Positions 1-9,784 of a DNA stretch of 46,510 nt are shown one piece after another. How positions within the stretch are numbered: position 1 is the stretch's first letter; each line of letters begins with the position of its first letter. Both the position numbers and the translations under genes were made by a program. The stretch covers positions 1 through 46,510 of the forward strand of contig JADFJG010000013.1 in NCBI GenBank assembly GCA_022566265.1, in the 5' to 3' direction. The DNA is from Pseudomonadota bacterium (lineage in GTDB: Bacteria; Pseudomonadota; Alphaproteobacteria; SMXQ01). The notes beneath the pieces were generated by a model. It saw only the letters and a program-made list of their open reading frames with translations, was not told the origin of the DNA and made no database searches.

Positions 1-11
1 TCCGATTCGGC

Positions 12-1277
12 CTACTGGCTGGATGAGGAGGTCACGGGTTTCACCCGCTCAGCACTGTCGAGCGCTGCCGTGTACAACTGCTTACTCGACACACCAATAC
101 CCCCCAAGGGCATGAACGGTGCCTTGGTTTTCTCACCCCGGTGGCGCTGAATGATCCGGATAATCGTAAACAGGATCAGTACGCTATTTATGCCAATGAT
201 GAACAGGAAAAAACCTGTAGGTCCATACATCGCCATAGACTGCGCGGCCAGAACCGGACCGATGCTGGCGCCGATCCCATAAGCAATGAGCAACCCCGCA
301 GCCACCTGCACCAGTCGATTCGGGTCTGCCAAATCATTCACCTGTGATGCTGAAAGGGGATAAATCGTAAAACAGAACCCACCGTAAATTGCCGCTGTAA
401 TAATCAGTATCACCACGGTCTGACTGGTTGCCCAGATCACCGCAAGAGCGGCGAGGCCGGTTGCTAGAGATGCAATCATCAGAACCGTCCGCCGATCAAA
501 TTTGTCTGAAAGGCGTCCGATAGGGAACTGCAAGGCCATGCCGCCCAAAATGGCTGTGGCCATGAACGTCGAAACTTCTGCTACCGAAAGGCCGACCTCT
601 TTCGCAAAAACGGCGCCCATGCCGATCAGTGACGAGTTTGCCATTCCGGCACAGACCGTACCAAACACGCCCACCGGCGAAATGGCAAAAAGCTCCCGGA
701 ACTTCATGCGCTGCGGTGAGCTAGGTATGGGGGCGCTGGCCCGCGTTAGCAAAATGGGCACAAGGGCGAATGAATAGACCATGGAGGCAACGATGAACAA
801 TTGGAATTGAGCCGGGTCCCCCACCAGCATCATAAACTGCCCAAGCCCGGCGCCCAGGTAGTTTGTGATCATATAGAGGGACAATACCTGGCCCCGCGTC
901 TTGTTCGTGGCGCGCTCATTAACCCAGCTTTCCACAACCATCACCATGCCCGCCATACAGAACCCGGCAACGACACGCAGCACGAACCAGGTGACAGGGT
1001 CGATTTGCAGGACGTGGGCCAGAACGGCAACGGACATAATCGAAGCAAAAGCGGCGAAGGCGCGAATGTGGCCAACGGCGGCGACCACGCGCACCGCAAA
1101 AAGCCCGCCCATCAATATGCCAACAAAAAAACCGGCCATGATGAAGCCGGTAATTTCCGTGGAGAAACCCTCCAGCCTGCTTCTGAGACCAAGCAGAATG
1201 CTGATCATGCCGTTGCCCAGCAACAGCATGCCGTAACTCAGCAATAGCGAGGAAATGGACTTGATGGTATTCCACAT
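12..1277 (-). CDS. MFS transporter (YcaD/UMF2-like)
   Basis: 421-aa ORF of about 12 hydrophobic segments; MFS-type motifs (GRLSDKFDRR, NERATNKTRGQVLSLYMI); visibly lower GC than neighbours. Confidence 0.9.
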   Translation of the reverse strand: MWNTIKSISSLLLSYGMLLLGNGMISILLGLRSRLEGFSTEITGFIMAGFFVGILMGGLFAVRVVAAVGHIRAFAAFASIMSVAVLAHVLQIDPVTWFVLRVVAGFCMAGMVMVVESWVNERATNKTRGQVLSLYMITNYLGAGLGQFMMLVGDPAQFQLFIVASMVYSFALVPILLTRASAPIPSSPQRMKFRELFAISPVGVFGTVCAGMANSSLIGMGAVFAKEVGLSVAEVSTFMATAILGGMALQFPIGRLSDKFDRRTVLMIASLATGLAALAVIWATSQTVVILIITAAIYGGFCFTIYPLSASQVNDLADPNRLVQVAAGLLIAYGIGASIGPVLAAQSMAMYGPTGFFLFIIGINSVLILFTIIRIIQRHRGEKTKAPFMPLGGIGVSSKQLYTAALDSAERVKPVTSSSSQ

Positions 1278-1519
1278 GAGCTAAGCCTCCAGCGGCATAA
1301 GGCTCAATCGATCAGCCATAACATCCAGAATGTTGGGCGGTATGCCGAACGGTTACGTGCCAATGTCCGCAATGGGTCATGAGCAGAAGTGCCGGTGACC
1401 CTGCGCCAATGTCCGTCGTTGGGCATAACGCAGACATGATCCGATAAAAAGCGGACGTTCAGGGTGTTGGTTCGGCGGGATTTCAAACTGAGACACTACC
1501 GCAATGGGCCGGGCGGCGC

Positions 1520-3925
1520 TTAGCTCCGCAAGACACCGCCGGTCGCCTTGTTGACGGCGGCGATCACCGAGGCCGAGACCGCCTCGATCTCGGCCTCGGT
1601 CAGGGTCGCCTCGGTCGGTTCGAGGCGCACCGAGATGGCGATCGACTTCTTGCCGGCGCCCAGTTCCTCGCCGCCATACTGGTCGAACACCGAGACCCCG
1701 GCGATCAACTTCTTGTCGGCGGATTGGGCGGCGCGCACCACCGCCTCGGCGCCGACGTCGGTGTTAATGACGAAGGCGAAGTCGCGCTCGACCGCCTGGA
1801 AGGGCGAGGCGCCGAGCGCCGGGCGCGCCCTGCCGTCGCGCTGGCGCGGGGCGGGGAGCAGATCGAGGAACACCTCGAAGCCGCATATCGGGCCCTTGAC
1901 GTCGAGCGCGCGCAAGACCCGGGGGTGGATCTCGCCGAAATGCGCGAGGACCGTCTTCGGGCCGAGGCGCATGGCGCCCGAGCGGCCCGGATGGTACCAG
2001 GCGGGCGCGCCGGGGGTGACCCGAAGGCTCGCCGCCGGCGCGCCGGCGGCGCCAAGGGCGATCAGCGCATCGGCCTTGGCGTCGAACACATCGACGGCGC
2101 GGCCCGGCGCCAGCCAATGGCGGGGCCCGGAAGCGCCGGCGCGCACCCCGGCGGCGACCGCCCCCTGGCCGTCGGGCGTATCGTCGGCGAACGCCGGCCC
2201 GACCTCGAACAGCGCCAGATCGGGCGAGCCGCGATCGGCGTTGCGCTTGCAGGCGCAAATCAGGTTGGGAAGCAGCGAGGGGCGCATGTCGGTCAACTCG
2301 GCGCTGATCGGATTGGCGAGGGTCAGTCTCGGATCGCCGCCGCCGAAAAGCCTGGCCTGCGCTTCCGCCAGGAACGAATAGGTCACCGCCTCGACCATGC
2401 CGTTGGCGGCGAGGGCGCGGGCGGCCTGGCGGCGGCGGCGGGGAACCGGCGCCTCGACGGGTTTCGACAGCACGCCCTCCTTGGCGAACGGCGCCGCCGG
2501 GATGCGGTCATAGCCATAGACCCGCAACACCTCCTCGACCAGATCGGCTTCGCCTTCGATATCGGGACGCCAGGAGGGAACCCGGACCTCGATGGCGCCG
2601 TTCATCGCCGAAACGCCAAATCCAAGGGCTTCGAGTATGCGCCGGCTCTCGTCTTCCGCCACATCGACGCCGCCGAGCGCCATCACCCGCTTAAGGTCGA
2701 AGCGGATGGCGGAGGCGCCTTCGGGCACGGCGCCGGTGACGGTCACCCGGCTGGCCTCGCCGCCGCAAAGCTCGACGATCAGCCGCGTCGCCGCCTCGAT
2801 CCCGGGCAAGGTGCTGGCCGGATCGACGCCGCGCTCGAAGCGGTACCGCGCGTCGGATTCGATGTTGAGCTTGCGCCCGGTGGCGGCGGTGCGCACGGGG
2901 TCGAAAAACGCCGCCTCGACGAAGACGTTGACGCTTTCATCGGTGCAGCCCGTGCTCTCGCCGCCGATGACGCCGCCGAGGCTCAACACGCCGCCCTCAT
3001 CGCAGATCACCGTCATCGAAGGATCGAGCTCGTAGGTCTTGCCGTCGAGCGCCTGGAGGGTTTCGCCCTGGCGCGCCAGCCTGACCGTCAGATCGCCGGC
3101 GATCTTGTCGGCGTCGAACACGTGGAGCGGCCGGGCGCGGTCGAGCGTCAGGAAGTTGGTGATGTCGACGAGCGCCGAGATCGGCCTCAGCCCGACGGAA
3201 AGCAGCCTTTGTCGCAGCCAATCGGGGCTCGGACCGTTCTTCAGCCCCCGGATGGCGCGCCCGGCGAACAGCGCGCAGGCATCGGCCGCATCATTCGTGA
3301 AGTCGAAGGAGACGCCGGTCGGGTTTTCGAAACCGCCCTCGACCGCCTCGGGGCTAAGGGGAATGAGCTTGCCCACGCCCGCCGCCGCGAGATCCCGGGC
3401 GATGCCGTGAACGCCGAGACAATCGCCGCGGTTGGGCGTGATGGCGACGTCGATCAGCGGATCGTCGAGGCCGAGGACGGAAGCCGCGGGGGCGCCGATC
3501 GGCGCGTCGTCGGCAAGCTCGATGATGCCTTCGTGGTCCTCGCCGATGCCGATCTCCCGCGCCGAGCACAGCATCCCGGCGCTCTCGACGCCGCGGATGA
3601 CGCTCTTCTTGAGGTCGAGCCCGGTCCCCGGGATCCTGACGCCGGCGGCGGCGAAGACCCCCTTCATGCCGGTCCGCGCGTTGGCCGCGCCGCACACCAC
3701 CTGGACCCGCCCGCCGCCGGTATCGACGATGCAGACCGTCAGCCGGTCGGCGTCGGGATGCTTTTTGGCCTCGACGACATGGCCGACGACAAACGGCGCC
3801 AACGCCGCCGCCCGGTCGATCACCTCTTCCACCTCGAGCCCGAGATCGGTGAGCGCCCGGGCGATGTCATCGACGCCGGCCTCGGTTTCGAGATGGGTCT
3901 TCAGCCAGCCCAGCGTGAACTTCAC
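1520..3925 (-). CDS. pheT: Phenylalanine--tRNA ligase beta subunit; likely GTG start (VKFTLGWLKTHLET) at 3925, overlapping the pheS stop (GTGA)
   Basis: PheT motifs (tRNA-binding domain VVGHVVEAKKHPDADRLTVC, ITPNRGDCLGVHGIARDLAA, DARYRFERGVDP); follows pheS; the ORF track start at 4156 is over-extended into pheS. Confidence 0.96.
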   Translation of the reverse strand: MKFTLGWLKTHLETEAGVDDIARALTDLGLEVEEVIDRAAALAPFVVGHVVEAKKHPDADRLTVCIVDTGGGRVQVVCGAANARTGMKGVFAAAGVRIPGTGLDLKKSVIRGVESAGMLCSAREIGIGEDHEGIIELADDAPIGAPAASVLGLDDPLIDVAITPNRGDCLGVHGIARDLAAAGVGKLIPLSPEAVEGGFENPTGVSFDFTNDAADACALFAGRAIRGLKNGPSPDWLRQRLLSVGLRPISALVDITNFLTLDRARPLHVFDADKIAGDLTVRLARQGETLQALDGKTYELDPSMTVICDEGGVLSLGGVIGGESTGCTDESVNVFVEAAFFDPVRTAATGRKLNIESDARYRFERGVDPASTLPGIEAATRLIVELCGGEASRVTVTGAVPEGASAIRFDLKRVMALGGVDVAEDESRRILEALGFGVSAMNGAIEVRVPSWRPDIEGEADLVEEVLRVYGYDRIPAAPFAKEGVLSKPVEAPVPRRRRQAARALAANGMVEAVTYSFLAEAQARLFGGGDPRLTLANPISAELTDMRPSLLPNLICACKRNADRGSPDLALFEVGPAFADDTPDGQGAVAAGVRAGASGPRHWLAPGRAVDVFDAKADALIALGAAGAPAASLRVTPGAPAWYHPGRSGAMRLGPKTVLAHFGEIHPRVLRALDVKGPICGFEVFLDLLPAPRQRDGRARPALGASPFQAVERDFAFVINTDVGAEAVVRAAQSADKKLIAGVSVFDQYGGEELGAGKKSIAISVRLEPTEATLTEAEIEAVSASVIAAVNKATGGVLRS

Positions 3926-4998
3926 CGCGCCAGCCCTCCGGTCATGCTGGGGACGTCGCCCGGGGCGAAGCCGTAATGCGAAAGCCAGCGCAGATCGGAT
4001 TCGAAGAAGGTGCGGGTATCGGGGATGCCGTATTTCAGCATGGCGATGCGCTCGACGCCGAGGCCGAAGGCGAAGCCCTGGAATTTTTCGGGGTCGATGC
4101 CGCAATTGGCCAGCACCTTGGGATGGACCATGCCGCAGCCGAGGATCTCGAGCCAATCGCCGCCGCCGCCGATCTTGAGCCGGCCGCCGCCGCGCTTACA
4201 GCCGATATCGACCTCGGCCGAGGGTTCGGTGAAGGGGAAGAAGGACGGACGGAAGCGCACCGGGACGTCGTCGACCTCGAAATAGGCGCGGCAGAACTCG
4301 ATCAGACAGCCCTTGAGATGCCCCATATGGGTATGCCGGTCCACCACCAGCCCCTCGATCTGGTGGAACATGGGGGTGTGGGTGATGTCGGAATCGCACC
4401 GGTAGGTCCGGCCCAGCGCGACGATGCGGTGCGGCGGCGGCGTCTTTTGCATATGGCGGATCTGCACCGGCGATGTGTGGGTGCGCAAAAGCTTGCGGGC
4501 GCCGTCCGGCCCTTCCGGCAGATAGAAGGTGTCGTGCATCTGCCGCGCCGGGTGATCCTCGGGGATGTTGAGCGCCGTGAAGTTGTGGAAATCGTCCTCG
4601 ATATCGGGGCCCTCGGCCAGGGTGAAGCCCATCTCGCCGAAGATGGCGAGCAATTCGTCCATGGTCTGGCTGATCGGATGGATGCGGCCGTCGGCCTGGG
4701 GCCGCGCCGGCAGGGTGACGTCGACGCGCTCGCTCTCCAGCCGTTCCTCGAGCCCGGAATCCTCGAACGCCGCCTTCCTGGCATCGATGGCGTCGGCCAG
4801 GACCTGCTTGACGGCATTCAGCGCCACGCCCGCGTCCTTGCGTTCTTCGGGCGCCAGGGCGCCGACGCCCTTCATGCGCTCGGTGATAAGCCCCTTCCTG
4901 CCGAAGACGCTGAGGCGAACCTTCTCGAGACTCTCGAGACCCTCCGCCCCGGCGACGGCGGCCAGGAGCTGGTTACGCAATTGATCGAGGTTTTCCAT
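3922..4998 (-). CDS. pheS: Phenylalanine--tRNA ligase alpha subunit
   Basis: Class II aaRS motifs (HTSPVQIRHMQ, GRTYRCDSDITHTPMFHQIEGLVVD, FGLGVERIAMLKYGIPD). Confidence 0.97.
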   Translation of the reverse strand: MENLDQLRNQLLAAVAGAEGLESLEKVRLSVFGRKGLITERMKGVGALAPEERKDAGVALNAVKQVLADAIDARKAAFEDSGLEERLESERVDVTLPARPQADGRIHPISQTMDELLAIFGEMGFTLAEGPDIEDDFHNFTALNIPEDHPARQMHDTFYLPEGPDGARKLLRTHTSPVQIRHMQKTPPPHRIVALGRTYRCDSDITHTPMFHQIEGLVVDRHTHMGHLKGCLIEFCRAYFEVDDVPVRFRPSFFPFTEPSAEVDIGCKRGGGRLKIGGGGDWLEILGCGMVHPKVLANCGIDPEKFQGFAFGLGVERIAMLKYGIPDTRTFFESDLRWLSHYGFAPGDVPSMTGGLAR

Positions 4999-5001
4999 TA
5001 C

Positions 5002-5272
5002 CTAGAGCGGGTCTTGGTAGATAGGAACCATTTGACCGGGATTATTTTGCGTCCTGGCTAGGCGCGGAATGCGTAGTGATGCTAGCGCATCACAAGCGTT
5101 TCGCAACGACGCCAGGGCGCAAAAGAACCCGGCCTTCGGTGGGGCAAATCGGCCCCTCGGCGTCGTTGCGACGCTAGCCCGATGCTCAAGCATCGCGCGG
5201 CGCGCCGCGCCTAGCCGAAGGAGCCGATTTGCACCCATCAAATTGATTCCTATCTACCAAGAACCGCTCTAG
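5002..5272. mobile_element. MITE-like or structured repeat element with about 34-bp imperfect terminal inverted repeats
   Basis: Left end CTAGAGCGGGTCTTGGTAGATAGGAACCATTTGA; reverse complement of right end CTAGAGCGGTTCTTGGTAGATAGGAATCAATTTGA; further inverted matches inside (GGCTAGGCGCGG/CCGCGCCTAGCC, GCAACGACGCC/GGCGTCGTTGC). Confidence 0.8.
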
Positions 5273-5363
5273 CCCGGCGGCCTGCCTGTTCCGGCGGCTT
5301 GCTTGGCGAACAAGTCTGGCGGCCGGAAGGGCCGTCGGCCGCGAGATGATCCAAGATAGGCGT

Positions 5364-5729
5364 TCAGGCGGCCTTGGCAAGCGCCGTGCGTACCTGCTCC
5401 ACCAGGCCCGAAAAAGCGTCCGGATCCCTGATGGCGATGTCGGATAGAACCTTGCGGTCGATCTCGATGCCTGCCCTCTTGATGCCGTTCATGAACTCGG
5501 AGTAGGTCAGCCCGTGAGCGCGGACGGCGGCATTGATGCGCTGGATCCAAAGCCCCCGGAACGTGCGCTTGCGGACGCGGCGGTCGCGATAGGCGTATTG
5601 CAGCCCCTTTTCGACCTTCTGCAGCGCCGTGCGGAAGGTATTCTTCGACCGGCCGCGATAGCCGGCCGCCATACGGAGAACCTTTTTATGGCGAGACCGC
5701 GAGGTCACGCCCCGTTTGACACGAGCCAT
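5364..5729 (-). CDS. rplT: 50S ribosomal protein L20
   Basis: [27 protein letters not shown]...; 121 aa. Confidence 0.98.
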   Translation of the reverse strand: MARVKRGVTSRSRHKKVLRMAAGYRGRSKNTFRTALQKVEKGLQYAYRDRRVRKRTFRGLWIQRINAAVRAHGLTYSEFMNGIKRAGIEIDRKVLSDIAIRDPDAFSGLVEQVRTALAKAA

Positions 5730-5741
5730 GGGACCGTTTCC

Positions 5742-5939
5742 TTAACCGTAGGGCAGAAATTTCCTGACGACGGCCGAGTCGGGCTTCGATAGAAGGGTCG
5801 AGCCGCGGGCCTTGCGCTTCATCTTCTGGGGCCGTTTTCTCAGATTGTGGCGCTTACAGGCATGGTTCATGCGCAGCTTGCCGCTCCCGGTCAGGCGAAA
5901 CCGCTTCTTGGCGCCACTCTTGGTCTTAAGTTTCGGCAT
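5742..5939 (-). CDS. rpmI: 50S ribosomal protein L35
   Basis: MPKLKTKSGAKKRFRLTGSGKLRMNHACKRHNL; 65 aa. Confidence 0.98.
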   Translation of the reverse strand: MPKLKTKSGAKKRFRLTGSGKLRMNHACKRHNLRKRPQKMKRKARGSTLLSKPDSAVVRKFLPYG

Positions 5940-6171
5940 CTCTATCTACCCGAATGCTTGGCTACCCGAAAGCACGGTTGAAGATGAAACTGGCGGCGGG
6001 ACCGGCCGGCGGGGCCAGGCCCAGCCGGTGAGCTTCGTCGCGGCCAGGGTTATAACCCACCCAGGCCCTCGAATGCAAGGGCGCGGCGGGTAGGCGGAGG
6101 CGAACCCGTTGCCGCCATGTGGGGTCGGAGGAGGGTGAAACCCGGGCGCCGCCCAAGCCAAGCCCGCCGCG

Positions 6172-6693
6172 TTATCTCGGCGCCATGACCATGGTCATCT
6201 GGCGGCCTTCCATCTTCGGGAACTCCTCGATCTTGGCCAGTTCGAGGAGTTGGTCGCGCACCCGGTTGAGGACGGCGAGCCCCAATTCCTGATGCACCAT
6301 TTCGCGGCCCCGGAAACGGACGGTCACCTTCACTTTGTCGCCTTCGCCCAGGAACTTGACGATGGCGCGCATCTTGACGTCATAGTCGTTGGTATCGATG
6401 CTTGGACGCATCTTGATTTCCTTGACGTCGAAGGTCTTTTGCTTCTTGCGGGCTTCGGACCGCTTCTTCTGTTCCTGGTATTTGAATTTGCCGTAATCGA
6501 GGATTTTGCAGACCGGCGGCTCGGCGGTCGGGGACACCTCCACCAAATCAAGCCCGGCCTCTAGGGCCATCTCCAATCCCTGGCCAACCGGAACGACTCC
6601 GACCATCTCACCGGTTTCATCAACCAGGCGGATGGTCGCGACCTGGATATTTTCATTGACGCGCGGCCCTTTGCGTACCGGGGGCGTCATCAT
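6172..6693 (-). CDS. infC: Translation initiation factor IF-3
   Basis: [20 protein letters not shown]..., [16 protein letters not shown]-type IF3 signature; conserved position upstream of rpmI. Exact start codon uncertain. Confidence 0.97.
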   Translation of the reverse strand: MMTPPVRKGPRVNENIQVATIRLVDETGEMVGVVPVGQGLEMALEAGLDLVEVSPTAEPPVCKILDYGKFKYQEQKKRSEARKKQKTFDVKEIKMRPSIDTNDYDVKMRAIVKFLGEGDKVKVTVRFRGREMVHQELGLAVLNRVRDQLLELAKIEEFPKMEGRQMTMVMAPR

Positions 6694-6776
6694 GCGTGGT
6701 CTTGCTATGTAAAATCCTCCGTTTTTCGTTGCGACCGAAGTCGTAGCTTCAAAGCCGTAGCGTCACCGGCCCCGGT

Positions 6777-8690
6777 CTATCCCGCCGGCATCGCGGCCTC
6801 TGATTTCAGTCTAGCGACTGCCTCTTCAAGCGCAAGATTTTCTTGCTCCTTGCCGCCCAAACGGCGCACCGCCACGGTCCCGTCCTCGGCCTCCCGCCTG
6901 CCGATGACAAACAGCACCGGCACCTTGGCCAATGAGTGGTGGCGCACCTTGAAGCCGATCTTTTCGTTGCTGACATCGAGCTCGGCGCGGAGTTTGGCCT
7001 CCTTGAGGGTTTCGATCACCTTCGCGGCGTACGCATCGCCGTCGCTGGTGATCGTCGCCACCACCACCTGCACCGGCGCCAGCCACAACGGCAGGCGGCC
7101 GGCGTAATGCTCGAGCAGGACGCCGATGAAGCGCTCCATCGAGCCGAGGATGGCGCGATGCAGCATCACCGGGCGGTGCCGCGCCCCGTCCTCGCCGACG
7201 TAAGAGGCGTCGAGGCGCTCGGGCAGGACGAAATCGACCTGCAGGGTGCCCAGCTGCCAATCCCGGCCGATGGCGTCGCGCAGCACGAATTCGAGCTTCG
7301 GCCCGTAAAAGGCGCCCTCGCCGGGGTTGAGCTGGTATTCGAGGCCGCTGGCGTCCACCGCCGCCTTGAGCGCCCCTTCCGCCCGGTCCCAGACCTCGTC
7401 GGCGCCGACCCGCACATCCGGGCGGTCGGCGAAGTTCACGATCACGTCGGTGAAACCGAAATCCTTGTAAATGCTGATCAGAAGGTCGCAGAAGTCCTTG
7501 GTCTCCGACGTGATCTGGTCCTCGGTGCAGAAGATATGGGCGTCGTCCTGGGTGAAGGTCCTGGCCCGCATCAGCCCATGGAGCGCGCCCGAGGGCTCGT
7601 TGCGGTGGCATGAGCCGAACTCGGCCATGCGCAGCGGCAGGTCCCGGTAGCTCTTGATCCCCTGCTTGAATATTTGCACATGCGCCGGGCAGTTCATCGG
7701 CTTGAGCGCCAGAATCTTGTCCTCGGACTCGGCGGTGAACATGTATTCGCGGAACTTCTCCCAATGGCCGGACGCCTCCCACAGCGACCGGTCGATGAGT
7801 TGCGGCGTATGCACCTCGACATATCCGGCGTCTTCCAGTCTGGCGCGAACGTATCTCTCGATGATCCGATACAGCGTCCAGCCCTTGGGGTGCCAGAAGG
7901 CGCTGCCGACGGCGACGTCCTGGAAGTGAAACAGGCTCATCTCGCGCCCCAGGCGGCGATGGTCGCGGCGCTCGGCCTCTTCGAGCCGGAACAGGTGTTT
8001 CTTGAGCTGCGCCTCCTCGGCCCAGGCGGTGCCGTATATGCGCTGGAGCATGGCGTTGCGCGAATCGCCGCGCCAATAGGCGCCGGCCAGCTTCATCAGC
8101 TTGAAGGCCATGGGGAGCTTGCCGGTCGAGGGCAGATGCGGCCCCCGGCAGAGGTCGATGAACCCGCCCTGACGGTAGAGCGTGATCTCCTCGCCCTCCG
8201 GCAGGTCCTCGATGATCTCGGCCTTGTAGAACTCGCCCTGGTCCTTGAAGAACGCGATCGCCTCGGCCCGGTCCCAGACCTCGCGGCTGACCGGCTCGTC
8301 GCGCTCGACGATCTCGCGCATGCGCCCCTCGATCTTCTCGAGGTCCTCGGGCGTGAAGGGCGTCGGGCGGGCGAAATCGTAGTAAAAGCCGTTCTCGATC
8401 GCAGGCCCGATGGTCACCTGGGTGTCGGTGTAGAGCTCCTTGACCGCCTCGGCCATGACGTGGGCGGCGTCGTGGCGAATGATCTCGAGCGCATCGTCAT
8501 GGTCACGGGTGACGATCTCGATCCTGGCGTCATCGATGATCGGGCGAGAGAGATCCCAAAGCTCGCCGTTGACGCGAATGGCGAGGGCGGCCTTGGCCAG
8601 GCCGGGGCCGATGGCGGCGGAGACATCGGCGCCCGAAACCGGTCCGTCGAATTCACGCACGTTTCCGTCGGGAAGGGTAATGGCGACCAT
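6777..8690 (-). CDS. thrS: Threonine--tRNA ligase (start probably [14 protein letters not shown] at 8690)
   Basis: TGS domain, class II motifs ([49 protein letters not shown]). Confidence 0.97.
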   Translation of the reverse strand: MVAITLPDGNVREFDGPVSGADVSAAIGPGLAKAALAIRVNGELWDLSRPIIDDARIEIVTRDHDDALEIIRHDAAHVMAEAVKELYTDTQVTIGPAIENGFYYDFARPTPFTPEDLEKIEGRMREIVERDEPVSREVWDRAEAIAFFKDQGEFYKAEIIEDLPEGEEITLYRQGGFIDLCRGPHLPSTGKLPMAFKLMKLAGAYWRGDSRNAMLQRIYGTAWAEEAQLKKHLFRLEEAERRDHRRLGREMSLFHFQDVAVGSAFWHPKGWTLYRIIERYVRARLEDAGYVEVHTPQLIDRSLWEASGHWEKFREYMFTAESEDKILALKPMNCPAHVQIFKQGIKSYRDLPLRMAEFGSCHRNEPSGALHGLMRARTFTQDDAHIFCTEDQITSETKDFCDLLISIYKDFGFTDVIVNFADRPDVRVGADEVWDRAEGALKAAVDASGLEYQLNPGEGAFYGPKLEFVLRDAIGRDWQLGTLQVDFVLPERLDASYVGEDGARHRPVMLHRAILGSMERFIGVLLEHYAGRLPLWLAPVQVVVATITSDGDAYAAKVIETLKEAKLRAELDVSNEKIGFKVRHHSLAKVPVLFVIGRREAEDGTVAVRRLGGKEQENLALEEAVARLKSEAAMPAG

Positions 8691-8793
8691 CAAAGTCCTT
8701 GCGGTTCCGTGCGCTGCATCCAACGCTAGTGCCCGAAATTTATGAATTTTACCGGAAGTGTCAAGGATACCCTGGCTGATTAGCGCATCGGCA

Positions 8794-9759
8794 TTAACGC
8801 AGACTTAATGCCGCGTCGACCTCGCCGAGCGCCAGATCCTCCAGCGACCCCCGGCGCAAAACCGTGACCGACGCCGCGCCCCCGGGCCCCCGTGGGGCGC
8901 ACAGCGCCGGATCGGATTCGTCGGAGAACAGGACCACCGACGGACAACCGGTGGCGGCGATCAGGTGCATCGGCCCGGTGTCGTTGCCGACGGCCCCCGC
9001 CGCGCCGCGCGCCAGCGCGATGATGTCGATGAAAGAGGTCATGGCGCAAAGATTGCGCGCCTCCGGGCAAAGATCGCAAACGGCGTCGGCCACCTCGCGC
9101 TCCGCCCCGGCGCCGAGGACCACCGGCGTCACCCCCTTGGCCGCAAGCCTCGCCGCGAAGGCGGCGAATCGCTCCATCGGCCAGCGCTTCCTTGGCCGGT
9201 GCCGGGCGCCACCGGGCGCGATCAGCACGTAGGGCGGCGCGTCGCCGTCCGGGGCGTCACCGGCGAGGCCGTAGCGGGAGATATCGGCCACGGCCCAGCC
9301 GAGATCGGCGGCACGCACGTCGGTTATCCCGGCCGCCGCCAACTGGTCCTTCTGGCGCTCGACGGTGTGCATGATGGGCCGGTCCGAATTCAGGTGGGGG
9401 TGGGAGCAGCCCCGCGCGACGCCCGACCATTCGGGGCGCACACCGCCGAGGAGCGATCCCATCAGGCGAAAATAGCCGCTCGATCGGGTCGAGGTCTGCA
9501 AATCGTAGACCCGCTCGAAACCGGCGCCGTTGAGGCGCCGGGCGAGCTTGAGGAGCGCGAGGGGTTGGCTGAGCTTGGGCCGCGTATCGATCCACACCGC
9601 GTCGAAATAGCCGCTGGCCCCGGCCAACTCCCCGAAAGGCGCCGTCGTGAGGAGGGTGATGGCGGCCTCGGGATGGTGGCGGCGGATGGCGGCGAAAGGC
9701 CCCATGGCCAGCACGAAATCGCCGAGCGCGCCGTGCTTGATGACGAGGATTTTGCTCAT
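8794..9759 (-). CDS. Glycosyltransferase family 9 (heptosyltransferase-like); likely start [18 protein letters not shown]
   Basis: KHGALGDF N-terminal motif, [22 protein letters not shown], [21 protein letters not shown]. Confidence 0.9.
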   Translation of the reverse strand: MSKILVIKHGALGDFVLAMGPFAAIRRHHPEAAITLLTTAPFGELAGASGYFDAVWIDTRPKLSQPLALLKLARRLNGAGFERVYDLQTSTRSSGYFRLMGSLLGGVRPEWSGVARGCSHPHLNSDRPIMHTVERQKDQLAAAGITDVRAADLGWAVADISRYGLAGDAPDGDAPPYVLIAPGGARHRPRKRWPMERFAAFAARLAAKGVTPVVLGAGAEREVADAVCDLCPEARNLCAMTSFIDIIALARGAAGAVGNDTGPMHLIAATGCPSVVLFSDESDPALCAPRGPGGAASVTVLRRGSLEDLALGEVDAALSLR

Positions 9760-9784
9760 CCCCGCCCCCACCGCCAAGGACAAA

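Noticed and set aside
1304-1486. 60-aa ORF between pheT and the MFS gene
   Set aside because: Lies in a degenerate repeat-like intergenic sequence; no support for coding.
1724-3976. 750-aa ORF antisense to pheT
   Set aside because: Same GC-driven antisense artefact; the sense strand encodes PheT.
5002-5272. Small ORFs 5002-5241 (-) and 5069-5272 (+)
   Set aside because: Both are contained in the TIR element, with shared C-termini explained by the inverted repeats.
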